Shown: positions 23,438-24,329 of the stretch, piece after piece
Layout: every line of letters starts with the position of its first letter
How positions within the stretch are numbered: position 1 is the stretch's first letter
Origin: Elusimicrobiota bacterium
GTDB taxonomy: Bacteria > CG03 > SLGR01 > JAGXOG01
NCBI GenBank assembly: GCA_027858455.1
Contig: JAQICQ010000195.1
Coordinates: 1 to 24,329 of the forward strand
DNA: 24,329 bases
Direction of reading: 5' to 3'
Position numbers and translations under genes: made by a program
Notes under the pieces: generated by a model
The model's database searches: none
Seen by the model: only the letters and a program-made list of their open reading frames with translations
What the model was told of the DNA's origin: nothing

Positions 23438-24329
23438 ATGGCAAAGAAAGACGATAAAGATAAAGCTTTAGGGCGCGCGGTTGACCAGATTGAAAGAAAG
23501 TACGGCAAAGGGGCAATAATGAAATTAGGCGACGATAAATATAAAAACAATATACCGGCAATATCTACAGGGGCAATGACCCTGGATATGGCTCTCGGAG
23601 TAGGCGGTGTGCCCCGTGGAAGGGTTGTGGAGATATTCGGTCCCGAAGCTTCGGGGAAGACCACCCTGGCGCTGGAGATAGTCGCCCATGCCCAGGCAAG
23701 CGGGGGTAAAGCAGCGTATATCGATGTCGAGCACGCCCTCGACCCTGAATATTCAAAGAGGATAGGGGTTGATGTAGATAATTTACTCATATCACAGCCC
23801 GATTACGGTGAGCAGGCCCTTGAAGTTGTAGAAACCCTGGTAAGAAGCGGGGCGGTTGATGTTATTGTAATAGACAGTGTAGCGGCCCTTGTGCCTAAAA
23901 GAGAGCTTGAAGGAAATATGGGTGACGACCATGTAGCCCTGCAGGCACGGCTCATGTCGCAAGCTTTAAGGCGGCTTACTTCCGCAATTTCCAAGTCAAC
24001 CACTACTACGATATTTGTCAATCAGATACGGATGAAAATAGGGGTTATGTTCGGCAATCCTCAAACTACTCCCGGCGGCAAAGCCCTTAAATTTTACTCT
24101 TCGGTAAGGCTGGATATCAGAAGAATAGGTTCCATAAAGCAGGGGACCGAAGATATAGGCAACCGCATTAGGGTGAAGGTGGCAAAAAACAAAGTAGCGC
24201 CGCCCTTTAAAAAAGCCGAATTTGACATAATTTACGGTGAGGGTATATCTACCGAAGGCTGTATAATTGACCTGGCGCTTGATCACGGCATAGTAGATAA
24301 GAAAGGAACATGGTATTCTTATAATGATA
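23438..24329 (+). CDS. recA: Recombinase RecA (3' end outside window)
   Basis: RecA forms filaments on single-stranded DNA, catalyses strand exchange and triggers LexA cleavage. About 297 codons are present, without a stop. Visible motifs are Walker A GPEASGKTT (68-76), YIDVEHALDPEYSKRIGVD, DNLLISQPDYGEQALEVVETL, VIDSVAALVPKRELEGNMGDDHVALQARLMSQALRRL, then loop-2 region FVNQIRMKIGVMFGNPQTTPGGKALKFYSSVRLDIRR. Small departures from the usual consensus are IDV for IDA before EHA and PQTTPGGK for PETTTGGN. Neither breaks a catalytic motif. AAAGGAG precedes the ATG by 9 nt. Only the C-terminal regulatory region is missing. Confidence 0.98.
   Translation, partial: MAKKDDKDKALGRAVDQIERKYGKGAIMKLGDDKYKNNIPAISTGAMTLDMALGVGGVPRGRVVEIFGPEASGKTTLALEIVAHAQASGGKAAYIDVEHALDPEYSKRIGVDVDNLLISQPDYGEQALEVVETLVRSGAVDVIVIDSVAALVPKRELEGNMGDDHVALQARLMSQALRRLTSAISKSTTTTIFVNQIRMKIGVMFGNPQTTPGGKALKFYSSVRLDIRRIGSIKQGTEDIGNRIRVKVAKNKVAPPFKKAEFDIIYGEGISTEGCIIDLALDHGIVDKKGTWYSYND

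Noticed and set aside
1..24329. CRISPR arrays, insertion sequences, phage or defence systems
   Set aside because: No regularly spaced repeats, transposase, integrase or defence-family motifs were found.

Overview
The window is the core of a gene-dense, AT-rich bacterial chromosome. Several lines point to a diderm (outer-membrane) bacterium: a LolA-type lipoprotein carrier, an AsmA-like fragment, RodZ and PgsA/PgpA. The compact protein sequences and the long housekeeping cluster resemble uncultured phyla such as Omnitrophota, but that placement is an inference and is not proven by anything here.

Left part (1-6100): the 3' end of an AsmA-like gene is followed directly by tRNA-Ser(GGA), whose promoter lies in the last codons of that gene. 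Downstream, a perfect 24-bp copy of the tRNA 3' end recurs 125 bp later, with two hairpins in between. Next come a cupin gene on the minus strand, a 460-bp intergenic region full of inverted repeats, and a strong sigma70-type promoter. That promoter drives a very large (1097 aa) GH94-clan glycoside phosphorylase followed by an EamA/DMT permease.

Central part (6100-13340): this is the conserved translation and RNA-metabolism operon rimP-nusA-infB-rbfA-nrnA-truB-ribF, mostly with overlapping or nearly touching genes. A textbook intrinsic terminator sits between the predicted promoter and the rimP start codon. It is a likely NusA-responsive attenuator of the operon that encodes NusA.

Accessory insertion (13340-15375): between ribF and rpsO, which often lie close together, there is a chloramphenicol-acetyltransferase-fold protein and a three-domain Rossmann-GAF-GGDEF protein. 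The latter has its own promoter and a predicted leader of only about 5 nt.

Right part (15450-24329): rpsO-pnp, then an overlapping chain of accB, a small winged-helix protein, ftsK, lolA, rodZ, pgsA and pgpA, then recA, which is cut by the window end. These genes join RNA decay, fatty-acid synthesis, chromosome segregation, envelope biogenesis, cell shape, phospholipid synthesis and recombination. Strong Shine-Dalgarno sequences precede only some genes (GH94, rpsO, pnp, pgpA, recA); most others have none.

No CRISPR array, insertion sequence or obvious phage gene is visible. The best candidates for something undescribed are the tRNA-Ser 3'-end repeat, the structured region at 1585-1830, the rimP leader attenuator and the Rossmann-GAF-GGDEF protein.
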